DNA of 64,000 bases from Rhodoferax sp. OV413 (GTDB lineage: Bacteria > Pseudomonadota > Gammaproteobacteria > Burkholderiales > Burkholderiaceae_C): the NCBI GenBank assembly GCA_945861785.1, contig CAMAWD010000005.1:79693-143692 (forward strand), written 5' to 3'. The notes under the pieces are model-generated. The model was given only the letters and a program-made list of their open reading frames with translations. It made no database searches and had not been told where the DNA came from. The position numbers were made by a program, and so were the translations under genes. This document shows, one piece after another, positions 45,436 to 56,563 of this stretch. Within the stretch, counting starts at the first letter, position 1, and every line of letters starts with the position of its first letter.

Positions 45436-45530
45436 ATGCAACTGGTAGACGCCAACATCTTGAGCGAGTTGATGCGAGCGCAGCCCGATGTGGGCGTGCT
45501 GGCTTGGCTCCGTGGCCGCGAAGCCGTCAG
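45436..45530 (+). pseudogene. Truncated VapC (PIN-domain) toxin
   Basis: 31 codons, MQLVDANILSELMRAQPDVG then VLAWLRGREAV, match the start of VapC, including the first acidic metal ligand (Asp5) and Glu11. The sequence then changes to unrelated Pro/Trp-rich residues; the later Asp ligands of the PIN domain are absent. The frame stays open to 45765 and overlaps the next gene, but that part is not PIN. Confidence 0.7.
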
Positions 45531-45700
45531 CCAGAGGCCCCCATGGTGGATACCCTTGGCTTTGTTTCGCCTGCCCGGGGCCTGCCCGTTAAAGCCTGGC
45601 GCGGCCAGCAGCCTGTGCAATGCGATGGCATGGCAGCGCCCGGCACCTGGCTTTTGCTGGCTTGTACACTGGCCACGCCAAGTCAACCCAGGAGGCTTCC

Positions 45701-46732
45701 ATGACCCAGGCGTTCATGATCACCAACCGCAAACTGGCAGATGGGGATTTGAGTTACCTGCCTGACCTGCGCAACCTCAGGTTCTATGTCAGCGACAAAA
45801 AACGCGACAAGCTGGCCATGCTGTCCAACTGGGCCAGCAAGACCCGGGAGGAATTTGTTGCGCTGCTGCTGGAACAGACCGCCCTGTTCCCGGCCATCCC
45901 GGAAGACCAGAACAGACAACAGAAACACGTGAGCCTGTTCATCCACGGTTACAACAATTCATGGCAGGAAGCAGCCAAGAGGTACGGCCAGATCAAGGCC
46001 GATCTGTATGACGGTGCCGACGGCCTCGGCCTGCCCATCTTGTTTACCTGGCCATCGGACGGCAACGCGGCCGGTTATTTGCCGGACCGCGAAGATGCGC
46101 GGATGTCGGCGCCCCAGATTGCCGACCTGTTTGTCACCCTGCACGACCACCTGATCACCATGCAACGTGCAGCAGCCATCAACAAGCTGCGCAATGGCAG
46201 TGAAGAGGGACGCGACCAGACATCCCTGTGCACCGCCAAGATCTCGGTCATCGCCCACAGCATGGGCAACTACGTCATGCAGAACGCGCTGGCGATCGCC
46301 TCCAAGAAGCTCAACAACCCGCAGCTGGTGTCATTGATTCACCAGCTGGTCATGGTGGCGGCCGACGTCGACAACGACCTGTTTCAAAGGGACAAACCAG
46401 GCGACAGTGACGGCGCGTTGATGGCCAATGTGTGTTACCGCATCAGTGCGCTCTACACCGGTCTGGACCAGGTGCTGGGCGCCTCGGCTGGTTTGAAGCA
46501 CTTCGGCACGCGCCGGCTTGGCCGCAGCGGCCTGGCGGACCCGACAGGCGTCTGGGACAACGTGTGCGAGTTTGATGTCACTGCGTTGGTTCAGGGCGTC
46601 CCGGGTACGCACTCCGCTGTGTTCGAAAGCCCCTCGGCCATGGCTCTGCTGCAAAGTGTCCTGCGGGGCACAGACCGCAAGGTGATTGTGGATTCTGGTG
46701 CGCTTGGGTTGGCAGCCCCGACCAAGCGCTGA
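45701..46732 (+). CDS. DUF900-type alpha/beta hydrolase
   Basis: 343 aa. The alpha/beta-hydrolase elements are VSLFIHGYNNS (oxyanion region), FTWPSDG and the nucleophile elbow AHSMGNYVMQ with the catalytic Ser. DUF900 proteins are predicted lipases or esterases of unknown substrate. AGGAGG lies 5 bp before the ATG, fixing the start. It stands just after the decayed toxin-antitoxin block. Confidence 0.82.
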   Translation: MTQAFMITNRKLADGDLSYLPDLRNLRFYVSDKKRDKLAMLSNWASKTREEFVALLLEQTALFPAIPEDQNRQQKHVSLFIHGYNNSWQEAAKRYGQIKADLYDGADGLGLPILFTWPSDGNAAGYLPDREDARMSAPQIADLFVTLHDHLITMQRAAAINKLRNGSEEGRDQTSLCTAKISVIAHSMGNYVMQNALAIASKKLNNPQLVSLIHQLVMVAADVDNDLFQRDKPGDSDGALMANVCYRISALYTGLDQVLGASAGLKHFGTRRLGRSGLADPTGVWDNVCEFDVTALVQGVPGTHSAVFESPSAMALLQSVLRGTDRKVIVDSGALGLAAPTKR

Positions 46733-46871
46733 GCCCGGTCTTCCGCCCCCCTGGCGGTCGGGGCAATCTGCACTGCGCCAATCTATACTCGAAAGCAGCT
46801 TGCAACACAGTGCCTCCCAAGCAAGCAACGCGCACCTCTGCGCGGTCCCAAGCACCAAATTTTCGAACCCG

Positions 46872-47759
46872 ATGCAAGCCCTGTCCGGAAACCTGCGCAG
46901 CATCGTCGCGATGCTGGCCGCCGCAGCCATGTTCTCGTGCATGGATGCGCTGCTCAAAGTCCTTGCGGGCACGTATTCACCGATGCAGGTGACAGCCATG
47001 CGTGGTCTGTCGGCGATGCCGCTGGTATGTGCCTATATCGCATGGCGGCGGGAGTTCGGTGCCGTTTTCAGCCCGCGCCTGCGTTGGCGGCTGCACCTCC
47101 TGCGTGGAGTACTCGGGGTGGCGACCATGACGCTGTTCACCCTGGGGCTCAGGAGCATGGGGCTGGCCGAGGCCTACACCCTGACTTTTGTGGCGCCGCT
47201 GATCGTGACCATCCTGTCGGTGCCGGTGCTCAAGGAAATCGTTTTGCCGCGGCACTGGATCGCGATCGGCGTCGGCCTGTGTGGCGTGGTGATCGCACTG
47301 CGACCGGACCAGAACGCATTTTTCTCCGTTGGCGCATTGGCGGTGCTGGCGGCGGCCGTGACCTACGCCCTGGGCACCGTGATCGGTCGCCTGCTCAGCC
47401 GTACCGAGCCCAGCGCGACGCTGGTGTTCTGGAGCACCACCAGCATGTCGGTGGGTGGTGGCCTGTTGGGGGCTTCGGTGTGGATTGCCGTGGTGCCCGC
47501 GCACTGGCCGTTGTTGCTGGGTCTGGCAGTCACCGGTTTCCTGGCGCAGTTGGCGATCACCGAGGCATTCCGCCACGGGCAGGCGTCTGCCGTCGCGCCA
47601 TTCGAATACAGCGCCCTGGCCTGGGCTGTGGCGCTGGACTGGTTGTTCTGGCACGCAGTGCCAGACGGCTACACACTGGCCGGAGGAGCGGTGATCATTG
47701 CCAGCGGCATTTACCTGATCCGGCGCGAGGCACCGACTGTGGTGATGCTGCCGCCATGA
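46872..47759 (+). CDS. EamA/DMT-family transporter
   Basis: 295 aa with ten hydrophobic segments in two EamA repeats. MFSCMDALLKVLAG, TLGLRSMGLAEAYTLTFVAP and AITEAFRHGQASAVAPFEYS are typical of S-adenosylmethionine/RhaT-like DMT carriers. Substrate unknown. It is followed 49 bp later by a sirtuin gene in the same direction. Confidence 0.88.
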   Translation: MQALSGNLRSIVAMLAAAAMFSCMDALLKVLAGTYSPMQVTAMRGLSAMPLVCAYIAWRREFGAVFSPRLRWRLHLLRGVLGVATMTLFTLGLRSMGLAEAYTLTFVAPLIVTILSVPVLKEIVLPRHWIAIGVGLCGVVIALRPDQNAFFSVGALAVLAAAVTYALGTVIGRLLSRTEPSATLVFWSTTSMSVGGGLLGASVWIAVVPAHWPLLLGLAVTGFLAQLAITEAFRHGQASAVAPFEYSALAWAVALDWLFWHAVPDGYTLAGGAVIIASGIYLIRREAPTVVMLPP

Positions 47760-47808
47760 ACTCGCCGGGCCGCCCCAAGAGTGAATACGGCGGAGCGCAG
47801 ACTGCCTG

Positions 47809-48666
47809 ATGACCGACATGTTGGCACCCTTGCTCGCGTTTGCCACCCGCCACCCCCGCCTGCTGGTGCTGACTGGCGCCGGCTGCAGCACCGAAGCCGG
47901 CATCCCCGATTACCGTGACGCGGCCGGCGCCTGGAAACGCAGCGAGCCGATGCGTTTCCAGCTGTTTGTGGCCGACGCCCTGGCCCGCAAGCGTTACTGG
48001 GCGCGCAGCATGGTGGGTTGGCGCACGATGGCCAATGCCCAACCCACCACCGCGCACCGCGCCCTGGCGCAGTTGCAGGCGGCCGGGCGCGTCGAACTGC
48101 TGGTGACCCAGAACGTCGATGGCCTGCACGGCACAGCCGGCAGCACCGAGGTGGTGGACCTGCACGGACGCATCGACACCGTATGTTGCCTGGGCTGCGG
48201 GGCACGCACACCACGCACCGCATTGCAGCAGGAGCTCACACTGCGCAACCCGGCGTGGGTGGGCCTGCAGGCCCTGAGCGCCCCGGACGGAGATGCCGAC
48301 CTGGAGGCCCGCGACTTTGCGCAGTTCGATGTGCCACCGTGCGCGGCCTGCGGCGGCATGCTCAAACCAGACGTGGTGTTTTTCGGCGAAAACGTGCCGC
48401 GGGACCGTGTCGATGCGGTACGTGCTGCGCTGGCCCAGTCCGACGCCTTGCTGGTGGCCGGTTCTTCGCTGATGGTCTATTCAGGCTACCGCTTCGTGGA
48501 AGACGCGGTTGCGGCCGGCAAGCCGGTGGTGGCCATCAACCGGGGACGCACACGGGCCGACGCCGTGTTGACGCTGAAGGTCGAGCATGAAGTTGGCGAC
48601 GCCTTGCAGGCCGTTGCTGCTGCCTTGGCCGAATCACGGCAGACCTTGCAGCAGCAGCCACGGTAG
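47809..48666 (+). CDS. NAD-dependent protein deacylase (sirtuin, class II-like)
   Basis: 285 aa. NAD-binding GAGCSTEAGIPDYRD (23-37), QNVDGLH (101-107), catalytic His119 in DLHGRI, and zinc cysteines 127/130 and 178/181 are all present. LVAGSSLMVYSGYR near the end closes the Rossmann fold. The layout matches SIRT4-like bacterial sirtuins. It removes acyl groups from lysines and links protein function to NAD+. Confidence 0.92.
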   Translation: MTDMLAPLLAFATRHPRLLVLTGAGCSTEAGIPDYRDAAGAWKRSEPMRFQLFVADALARKRYWARSMVGWRTMANAQPTTAHRALAQLQAAGRVELLVTQNVDGLHGTAGSTEVVDLHGRIDTVCCLGCGARTPRTALQQELTLRNPAWVGLQALSAPDGDADLEARDFAQFDVPPCAACGGMLKPDVVFFGENVPRDRVDAVRAALAQSDALLVAGSSLMVYSGYRFVEDAVAAGKPVVAINRGRTRADAVLTLKVEHEVGDALQAVAAALAESRQTLQQQPR

Positions 48667-48794
48667 TCCGCAGGCATGATGGAGCCGCAGTTGCGGCCAC
48701 AACTGCCACTGCAGCACGGGAGTGTCGTCGGCCTGACAGAAGCCGCGGGCACTGAGCCCCTACACTGGCACACCCCAACCTGGAGCCAGAACCG

Positions 48795-51134
48795 ATGCCC
48801 TCGCAGAACCCTGATGCGTCCCTTCTCCTGACCGGCGACCCCGGCGTACACTTCGAGGGCCGCATCGGCCGCACCCTGGCGGACTCCATGCCGCACTGGA
48901 AGAAGGTTCCAGGCGCAGCACCGGGCAGCCCGAACGTGATCGTCATCCTGCTCGACGACCTCGGGTTTTCCGACTTCGGCTGTTTTGGTGGCGAGATCGA
49001 CACGCCCCACATCGACCGCCTGGCCGCAGGCGGACTGCGCTTCGCCGGCTACACCACGGTGCCGATGTGCACGCCGGCACGCGCGGCCCTGCTCACCGGC
49101 AAGAACCCGCATTCGGTGGGTTGCGGCTGGCTGACCCACAGCGACCCCGGCTTTCCCGGTTACCGCGGCGAAATGTCGAAAGACGCCCCGACCATCCCCG
49201 AACTGCTGCGCGCGCGCGGCTACTCGACGATGGCCGCCGGCAAGTGGCACAACACCTACGACCGCAACCTGCACAGCTCGGCCGACACCAGCGCCTGGCC
49301 GCTGCAGCGCGGCTTCGACCGGTTCTACGGCTTCATGGGCGCCGAAACCAGTTATTACCACCCCGACCGCATGCTGGAAGGCAACCAGCTGGCGCAGGTC
49401 GAGGCCTACCCGCAGGGTTACTTCGCACCCGACGACTACACCGGCCGCGCCCTTGGCTGGCTTGCCGAACACCGTTCCAGCGCGCCGGGAAAGCCGTTCT
49501 TCCTGTACCTGGCGTTCCAGTCGCCGCATACGCCGCTGCACGCCAAACCAGATGACCTGGCCAAGTACCGGGGCCGCTTTGATGCCGGCTGGGACGCGCT
49601 GCGTGTGGCACGTTTCGAACGCCAGCGCGCCATGGGCCTGATCGAGGCCAACGCCACCTTGCCCCCGCGCAACCCGGGTGTGCCGGCCTGGGACGCACTG
49701 CCCGCCGACCAGCGCGCGCTGTTCGCGCGCTACATGGAGTGTTATGCGGCGCTCGTCTGCAACGTCGACCAGAACGTCGGGCGGTTGCTCGCAACGCTGG
49801 AGAAGACCGGGCAGCTCGACAACACGCTGCTCATGATCACCTCGGACAACGGCGCCAACTCGATCGGCGGCCCCACCGGCGTGATGAACCTGCAGGACCG
49901 GCGCCAGGGATTCGCCGAAGACCCGGCCCTGGTCGCGCGCCTGCTGCAGGCCGACCGCGTCGGTGCCGACGACACCTACGCGGCCTACCCCAGTGGCTGG
50001 ACCCAGGTGTCCAACACACCCTACCGCTTCTACAAACGCACCCCCATGGCCGGCGGCATCCGCGTGCCCTTTGTGGCGCACTGGCCGCGCGGCATCGCCG
50101 AACGCGGCGCCGTGCGCCGCCAGTGGATCCACGTGACCGACGTGTTGCCCACGCTGCTGGAACTGGCCGGCGCCAGCTACCCGCAGGCCTTCAACGGCTA
50201 CCGCACGCGCACGCTGGACGGCAGGAGTTTTGCAGCCATGCTGGGCGACGCGCATGCGCCACAGCAGCGCCAGCGCCAGTACTACGAACTCCAGGGCAAC
50301 CGCGGCTACATCAGCGGCGAGTGGAAGATCGTCTCACTGCAGACACCGGTGCAGGCGATCGATTTCGACAACTGGATGCTGTTCAACATCGCCTCCGACC
50401 CGACCGAGACGCGTGACCTCGCCAGCACCGAGCCCGACGTGCTGCGCCGCATGGTTGCCGAATTCGAGACCGAGGCCAGCGCAAACTACGTCTACCCGAT
50501 CGACAACCGCGACGACCGGCGCACCGTCTCGCTGCCACCCGGCGAACTGGCCGACGCGTCGCTGCCGCGCAGCTTCTACCCCGGCACCCAGCCCACCCCC
50601 GGCACCGTGGTGTCGCCCATGATCGCCGACCGCGATTACGTGTTGCGCGCACATTTTGACTGGCAGCCCGGAAACGAGGGCGTGGTGGTGGCAATGGGCG
50701 ACCACTTCTGCGGCATGGTGCTGTTCGTGATGGACGGTGCGCTGCATTTCACCTACCAGTTGTGGTACCGCCCGCTGGAACTCGCACCAATTCCCCTGGC
50801 ACCTGGCGCGCAGGACTTCGTGCTGCGTTACAGCGCGCTGGGTGAACGCAAGGGCCGCGGCAGCTTCTCGGTCAATGGGCAACTGTTGCGCGACGCGGTC
50901 GACCTGTCACCCACCATGGTGCGGCTGCCGTCCGGTGGCCTGAGCGTGGGCATCAACCGGCGCCGTCCGATCAGCGAGCGTTATGCGGACCGCGGCACCT
51001 TCCGCTACACCGGCGCGATCGACTCGGTTCATATCGAGCCCGGCCCGCAGCCGGCGGACACACCGATGCTGCTGGACGAAGCGGCAATACAGGCGCGCAT
51101 GCGGGCCGCCGCCGGCGTGGCGGGCCTTCAATAA
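48795..51134 (+). CDS. Arylsulfatase (type I, formylglycine-dependent)
   Basis: 779 aa. The modification site CTPARAALLTG (Cys92-x-Pro-x-Arg96) and metal ligands LLDDLGFSD (Asp54/55), MAAGKWH and ITSDNGAN are intact. The ~230-residue C-terminal part is a beta-rich domain. No signal peptide is seen, so it is probably cytoplasmic, and a formylglycine-generating enzyme must come from elsewhere. The substrate is a sulfate ester of unknown type; the SulP gene nearby is not co-transcribed. Confidence 0.9.
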   Translation: MPSQNPDASLLLTGDPGVHFEGRIGRTLADSMPHWKKVPGAAPGSPNVIVILLDDLGFSDFGCFGGEIDTPHIDRLAAGGLRFAGYTTVPMCTPARAALLTGKNPHSVGCGWLTHSDPGFPGYRGEMSKDAPTIPELLRARGYSTMAAGKWHNTYDRNLHSSADTSAWPLQRGFDRFYGFMGAETSYYHPDRMLEGNQLAQVEAYPQGYFAPDDYTGRALGWLAEHRSSAPGKPFFLYLAFQSPHTPLHAKPDDLAKYRGRFDAGWDALRVARFERQRAMGLIEANATLPPRNPGVPAWDALPADQRALFARYMECYAALVCNVDQNVGRLLATLEKTGQLDNTLLMITSDNGANSIGGPTGVMNLQDRRQGFAEDPALVARLLQADRVGADDTYAAYPSGWTQVSNTPYRFYKRTPMAGGIRVPFVAHWPRGIAERGAVRRQWIHVTDVLPTLLELAGASYPQAFNGYRTRTLDGRSFAAMLGDAHAPQQRQRQYYELQGNRGYISGEWKIVSLQTPVQAIDFDNWMLFNIASDPTETRDLASTEPDVLRRMVAEFETEASANYVYPIDNRDDRRTVSLPPGELADASLPRSFYPGTQPTPGTVVSPMIADRDYVLRAHFDWQPGNEGVVVAMGDHFCGMVLFVMDGALHFTYQLWYRPLELAPIPLAPGAQDFVLRYSALGERKGRGSFSVNGQLLRDAVDLSPTMVRLPSGGLSVGINRRRPISERYADRGTFRYTGAIDSVHIEPGPQPADTPMLLDEAAIQARMRAAAGVAGLQ

Positions 51135-51172
51135 CGCCATGCAAGACGCCGTACGGACCACGCGCCATTGGC

Positions 51173-52306
51173 TCATGCCTTGCCAGGGCGCATCACCGCG
51201 CAAATGCGCTCAAGCAGCATCTCGGTCGAGCCATCGACAAACCCCGCGACCCGTGCCCCCATCAGGTGCCTGGCAAAAGGGTGCCGCTCGCGCAGCCCTT
51301 CGGCACCCATCGCCTGGGCGAGGATAGGCAGTTGCCGATCGGCCATGCGGGTGGCCAGCAGCTTGGTCTGCGCCGCCGCCAGTTGGGCATCGGCCCTGGC
51401 GTCGATCAGCGTGGCGGTGTGCGCGACCATCAGCCTGCACGCGGCAAGTTCACTCGCCGCCTCGGCCAGTCGCCAGCGCCACCCCTGGTGGTCCGCCAGT
51501 GCCTTGCCGAAGCTGTTGCGCTGTTCGCCATATTCGCTGACCACGCGCAGCGCCTCGCCCACCATGCCGCAGCACATCGCTGCAATGTAGGTGCGTGCGC
51601 CGTTGATGGAGTTCATGGCCGCCTTGAACGCCTGCCCCGGCGGATGGAGCATCTCATCCGGGTGCGCCAGGTAGTTGTCGAGCCTGAAACCGCCGGTGCC
51701 TATCGTATGTTGCCCACCCAGTTGGAAGGCGGGCTCGCGCTCAAACCCTGCCCGCGTGCCGTCGACGACGAAACACGCAATGCCGCGGCCTCCAGAGCCG
51801 GCCTGCGTCTGGGCATACAGGACCACCACGTCGGCCTGCACCGCATTGGCGATCCAGGCCTTGGCGCCGTTGATCCTCCAGCCGCCTTCACACGGCGTTG
51901 CCAGGGTGGTGATGGCCGCAAAGTCCGATCCGGCACCGGGCTCGCTCAGTGCGGTGCAGCCGAAACGCCGGCCCGCGACGATGTCCGCCACGTAACGCGC
52001 GGCGATCGCCGGGCTGGCATCGCGGGCGAGTTTGGCCGCGATGTTCTGGGTGTTGATGAGCGACATCGTGAAACCGAAATCACCAGCCGCCAGCACCTCC
52101 GCGACTCTGGCCTTGCAGGCAAACGACATGCCCAGGCCGCCTTGGTCGACCGGCACCTGCAGGCGGGTCAGCCCGATCGCGGCAGCAGCGTGGACGCCTT
52201 CGTGGCCGATGCGGCGTTCGTGTTCCCATTGCGCGACATGCGGGATGACGATGTCGCGGGTCAGCCTTTCGGCACGGGCAATCAGGTCCAGTTCGGCGGG
52301 TGTCAT
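51173..52306 (-). CDS. Acyl-CoA dehydrogenase family protein
   Basis: 377 aa flavoprotein. VPVDQGGLGMSFACKARVAE, CTALSEPGAGSDFAAI and the FAD/dimer segment EYGEQRNSFGKALADHQG are present. Where medium-chain enzymes have catalytic Glu in YEGT, this has Asp358 (FVDGSTEML), as in some ACAD subgroups. The ATG overlaps the stop of a truncated DUF849 frame (ATGA), so it is now coupled to that stub. Substrate unknown. Confidence 0.87.
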   Translation of the reverse strand: MTPAELDLIARAERLTRDIVIPHVAQWEHERRIGHEGVHAAAAIGLTRLQVPVDQGGLGMSFACKARVAEVLAAGDFGFTMSLINTQNIAAKLARDASPAIAARYVADIVAGRRFGCTALSEPGAGSDFAAITTLATPCEGGWRINGAKAWIANAVQADVVVLYAQTQAGSGGRGIACFVVDGTRAGFEREPAFQLGGQHTIGTGGFRLDNYLAHPDEMLHPPGQAFKAAMNSINGARTYIAAMCCGMVGEALRVVSEYGEQRNSFGKALADHQGWRWRLAEAASELAACRLMVAHTATLIDARADAQLAAAQTKLLATRMADRQLPILAQAMGAEGLRERHPFARHLMGARVAGFVDGSTEMLLERICAVMRPGKA

Positions 52307-52419
52307 TGGTATTGGATGGGTTCAGGATACTGCTGCGCGGTGAGTGGCACATGGGAATTGCGCTGCCGCGTGACGCCGCCATTGATCGCGACTTCGAGAA
52401 TGACCGGGTTATTGTGCAT
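52303..52419 (-). pseudogene. N-terminal stub of a DUF849 (BKACE) beta-keto acid cleavage enzyme
   Basis: 38 codons: HNNPVILEVAINGGVTRQRN and SHVPLT are the first strand and loop of the BKACE fold, followed by unrelated QQYPEPIQYQ and a stop overlapping the acyl-CoA dehydrogenase ATG. The remaining ~260 residues, including the zinc ligands (first HNH-type motif), are gone. Confidence 0.7.
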
Positions 52420-52481
52420 GTCAGTAGGTTCCGCTTTTATGCCATATGCCAGACCCCGCCCACGGGCCACGAACTGCAGCG

Positions 52482-53591
52482 TCAATCACCAAAGCTGACT
52501 CCCAGGTCGCGGCCGGTCTGCAGCGTGTCGCAGTCCAGTGGCACCGCCTTCATGCGCCCGGCCACCGCTTCCAGTCTGACATAGTTCACGTTGGAGTCGG
52601 CCAGCGCCACCATGACGCCCGACAGTCCGGCGTCGAGGGCGCGCACGGCCGCGGTGCCGAAACGCAGCGCGGCCAGGCGGTCGAACGCGGTCGGGCTGCC
52701 ACCGCGCAGCAAGTGGCCCAGCACCACCAGCCGTGTGTCCTTGCCCGTGCGCTGCGCCAGCTCGTGGGCCACCTGCTCGCCGGCGCCACCCAGCCGCTCG
52801 GCATGCCCGATCCCGGCAGCTGCCACCAGCGCGCGGTGTCCATCGTGCGGCAACGCGCCCTCGGCCACCACCACCAGGGAATGCAGCCGCCCCTCGGCGT
52901 CACGCTGGCGCACTTTGGCAGCCACCTTGTCGATGTCGAACGCGATCTCGGGAACCAGGATCGCGTGTGCACCACCCGCGATGCCAGCATGCAGGGCGAT
53001 CCAGCCCGCGTAGCGGCCCATCACCTCCACCACCATCACACGCTGGTGGCTCTGGGCCGTGCTGTGCAGCCGGTCCAGGCACTCGGTGGCAAAGGACACC
53101 GCGCTGTCGAAGCCAAAAGTGGTGAAGGTCTTGTCCAGGTCGTTGTCGATCGTTTTCGGCACACCGACCACACGCAGGCCCCTGTGGTGCAACTCGTTGG
53201 CGATGGTCAACGAGCCATCACCGCCCACCGACACCAGCGCATCGATGCCCTCGCGGGCGAAGTAGTCCAGGATCTCGCCCGAGCGGTCGACGGCGCCGGT
53301 CGTGCCGTCGGGCAGCTTGACAGGAAAGCTGAACGGATTGCCCTTGTTGGTGGTCCCCAGGATGGTGCCACCCAGGTGGGCAATGCCACGCACCTGCTCG
53401 CGCGACAACCGCACCACCCCGCCGCCGGGGTAATGGCCGGGTGACAGGATGCCGCTGAATCCGTCGCGAATGCCCACGGTCTCCCAGCCGCGATTTGCCG
53501 CGGCGGTGACCACGGCGCGGATCACGGCATTCAGGCCGGGGGCATCACCGCCGCCGGTGCAGATGGCGATGCGTCGAATGGGACTTGTCAT
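52482..53591 (-). CDS. 6-phosphofructokinase (group III type)
   Basis: 369 aa. CTGGGDAPGLNAVIRA, VGGDGSLTIA (123-131), VPKTIDNDLDKT (144-155), VVEVMGRYAGWIAL and GHLLRGGSPTAFDR are family motifs. Gly126 in GGDGS is the ATP-type residue, whereas Lys146 in PKTIDND is the residue common in pyrophosphate and mixed group III enzymes, so the phosphoryl donor is not certain. Start at 53591 fits the family N-terminus. Confidence 0.9.
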   Translation of the reverse strand: MTSPIRRIAICTGGGDAPGLNAVIRAVVTAAANRGWETVGIRDGFSGILSPGHYPGGGVVRLSREQVRGIAHLGGTILGTTNKGNPFSFPVKLPDGTTGAVDRSGEILDYFAREGIDALVSVGGDGSLTIANELHHRGLRVVGVPKTIDNDLDKTFTTFGFDSAVSFATECLDRLHSTAQSHQRVMVVEVMGRYAGWIALHAGIAGGAHAILVPEIAFDIDKVAAKVRQRDAEGRLHSLVVVAEGALPHDGHRALVAAAGIGHAERLGGAGEQVAHELAQRTGKDTRLVVLGHLLRGGSPTAFDRLAALRFGTAAVRALDAGLSGVMVALADSNVNYVRLEAVAGRMKAVPLDCDTLQTGRDLGVSFGD

Positions 53592-53789
53592 GGCGGCTCC
53601 AGATTGGCAGTCGGAAGGCACAGGTTAAGGCCGAAAGCCGCCGTGCCTCAAGGGCGAAAGATCAAGTTCACCCGAAATAGCCAGGCGAGACCAGGATCTT
53701 CGCGGGATCGGACGGGCCGGCGCCACAGGTGTGTTGACGGCCCCTGCTTCCTGCCATGCGCAACCGCACGCGGCGCGGGCGCAGGTCAG

Positions 53790-54770
53790 CTACTGTTGAA
53801 CCATGCCCAGGCGCTTGACCACCACCTTGTCGAGCTCGATCTCGCGCGCAATCTGGGCGGCAAAGGCGACCGCCGGCGCGTAGTCAACCACCGAGCCCTG
53901 CTTGGCCGTCAACTCCCTGATGGCCGGTGACGCCAGCACGCCGGGCAAGACCTCCTGCAGCCGCGCCAGCACGGCATCCGGCGTGCCGGCCGGCACTGCC
54001 AGGCCTCCCCAGGGCTCGAACACGAAACCCGGTAAGCCGGCCTCCCCCATCGTTGGCACATTGGGCAACAGGGCAACCCGTTCGCGGCCGGTGATGGCCA
54101 ATGCCCTCAACCTGCCACCCTGGACCAATCCAATATTGGCCGCGAGCAAGCCCACCTGGAAATCGATCTGGCCACCAACAATGGCATTGGCGCTCTCGGC
54201 CGCCCCCTTGAATGGCACATGCAGCGCCTTGAAGTTGCCAAGCTTCTCCTCGATGTACTCCACCGCCAGATGCGCCGGCGAGCCCGGTCCGCCAGACCCA
54301 AAGGTGAGCTTGCCCGGGTTGGCCTGCACGGCAGCGATCAGGTCCTGCAAGGTCTTGTATTTGGAGTCGGCGCTCACGACCGCCAGGAACGGCGAATGCG
54401 AGAGCTTGGCCACCGGGCGAAATTCCTTGAGCAGATCGAGCTTGGGGTTCATCGCCTGCACCGTCACCAGCCCGGAATGGATATAGGCGATGGTGTAGCC
54501 GTCTGGCGGTGACTGCGACACCGCCTTGGTGCCGATCAAGCCACCCGCACCCGCCTTGTTGTCAACGATAACCGGCTGCTTCAGAACCGCGGACAGCTGC
54601 TCGGCGATCGCCCGCACTGCCACGTCGATGCCACCGCCGGCGGGCGCCGGAACTACCAGGCGGATGGTGTTCGCCGGCCACACCGGCGTCTGGGCAAAAC
54701 CCCGCGGGGCCACGCCAAGCGCACCGATCAACGCCCCAATCGCGTGGCGGCGGGATGGAAAAGTATTCAT
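53790..54770 (-). CDS. Bug/TctC-family periplasmic substrate-binding protein
   Basis: 326 aa. A signal peptide with a Tat-like SRRHAIGALIGALGVA precedes the Bug fold (RLVVPAPAGGGIDVAVRAIA, NKAGAGGLIGTKAV, SPPDGYTIAY, GSGGPGSPAHLA). AGGAG precedes the ATG. Such proteins bind carboxylates and are hugely expanded in Burkholderiales, often without adjacent membrane genes, as here. Divergent from an acyl-CoA dehydrogenase that may act on the same compound. Confidence 0.92.
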   Translation of the reverse strand: MNTFPSRRHAIGALIGALGVAPRGFAQTPVWPANTIRLVVPAPAGGGIDVAVRAIAEQLSAVLKQPVIVDNKAGAGGLIGTKAVSQSPPDGYTIAYIHSGLVTVQAMNPKLDLLKEFRPVAKLSHSPFLAVVSADSKYKTLQDLIAAVQANPGKLTFGSGGPGSPAHLAVEYIEEKLGNFKALHVPFKGAAESANAIVGGQIDFQVGLLAANIGLVQGGRLRALAITGRERVALLPNVPTMGEAGLPGFVFEPWGGLAVPAGTPDAVLARLQEVLPGVLASPAIRELTAKQGSVVDYAPAVAFAAQIAREIELDKVVVKRLGMVQQ

Positions 54771-55018
54771 GGTCTGTCTCCTTGAAAAATATCGAACTGT
54801 TTGATCTGCAAGTATCGGCGAGTGCAGCGGGCGGAGTGTCAAGCTGTCTGCAAACGCGAAATCCGCAGCCCGCACGGCTGGTTTTGCCAGAGACCGGGTG
54901 CATCGTGCAATCTGCACGGCCAACTGTCGCCAAGCTGATTGCGGCGCCGCAAGTGTCGCCCGAAACTGTGCCTTTTGGCACTCGCCGTGAGGCCAAGCCC
55001 AGCCCGAGACCACCCACC

Positions 55019-56341
<1,323 letters not shown>

Positions 56342-56509
56342 GCGTGGCGTAGCCCGGCCACACGGATACAAGGTGGCTCCCGGGACGGGCGCAGTTTCAG
56401 GACACGGCAGCGCTGCCGTGCCGAAGGGCACGAAGCCTCAACCGCAGCAATTGCCAAGTGCCGGCCGGATGCCACGGGCGAACGGCAGTGCCTTGCGGTT
56501 GAACAGTCT

Positions 56510-56547
56510 GAACGGGGTCGGCTTGCAGTTGCAGGCAGACCCCGTTC
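56510..56547. terminator. Hairpin between convergent acyl-CoA dehydrogenase and HupE genes
   Basis: GAACGGGGTC (56510-56519), 18-nt loop, GACCCCGTTC (56538-56547): a perfect 10-bp stem, 16 bp past the HupE stop. No T-run, so it could be a terminator or a dispersed intergenic hairpin. Confidence 0.45.
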
Positions 56548-56563
56548 TGGTGAATTTCAAGCC

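Noticed and set aside
44229..45530. A larger integrative element or genomic island around the toxin-antitoxin genes
   Set aside because: No integrase, transposase, tRNA target or cargo beyond the two small modules was found.
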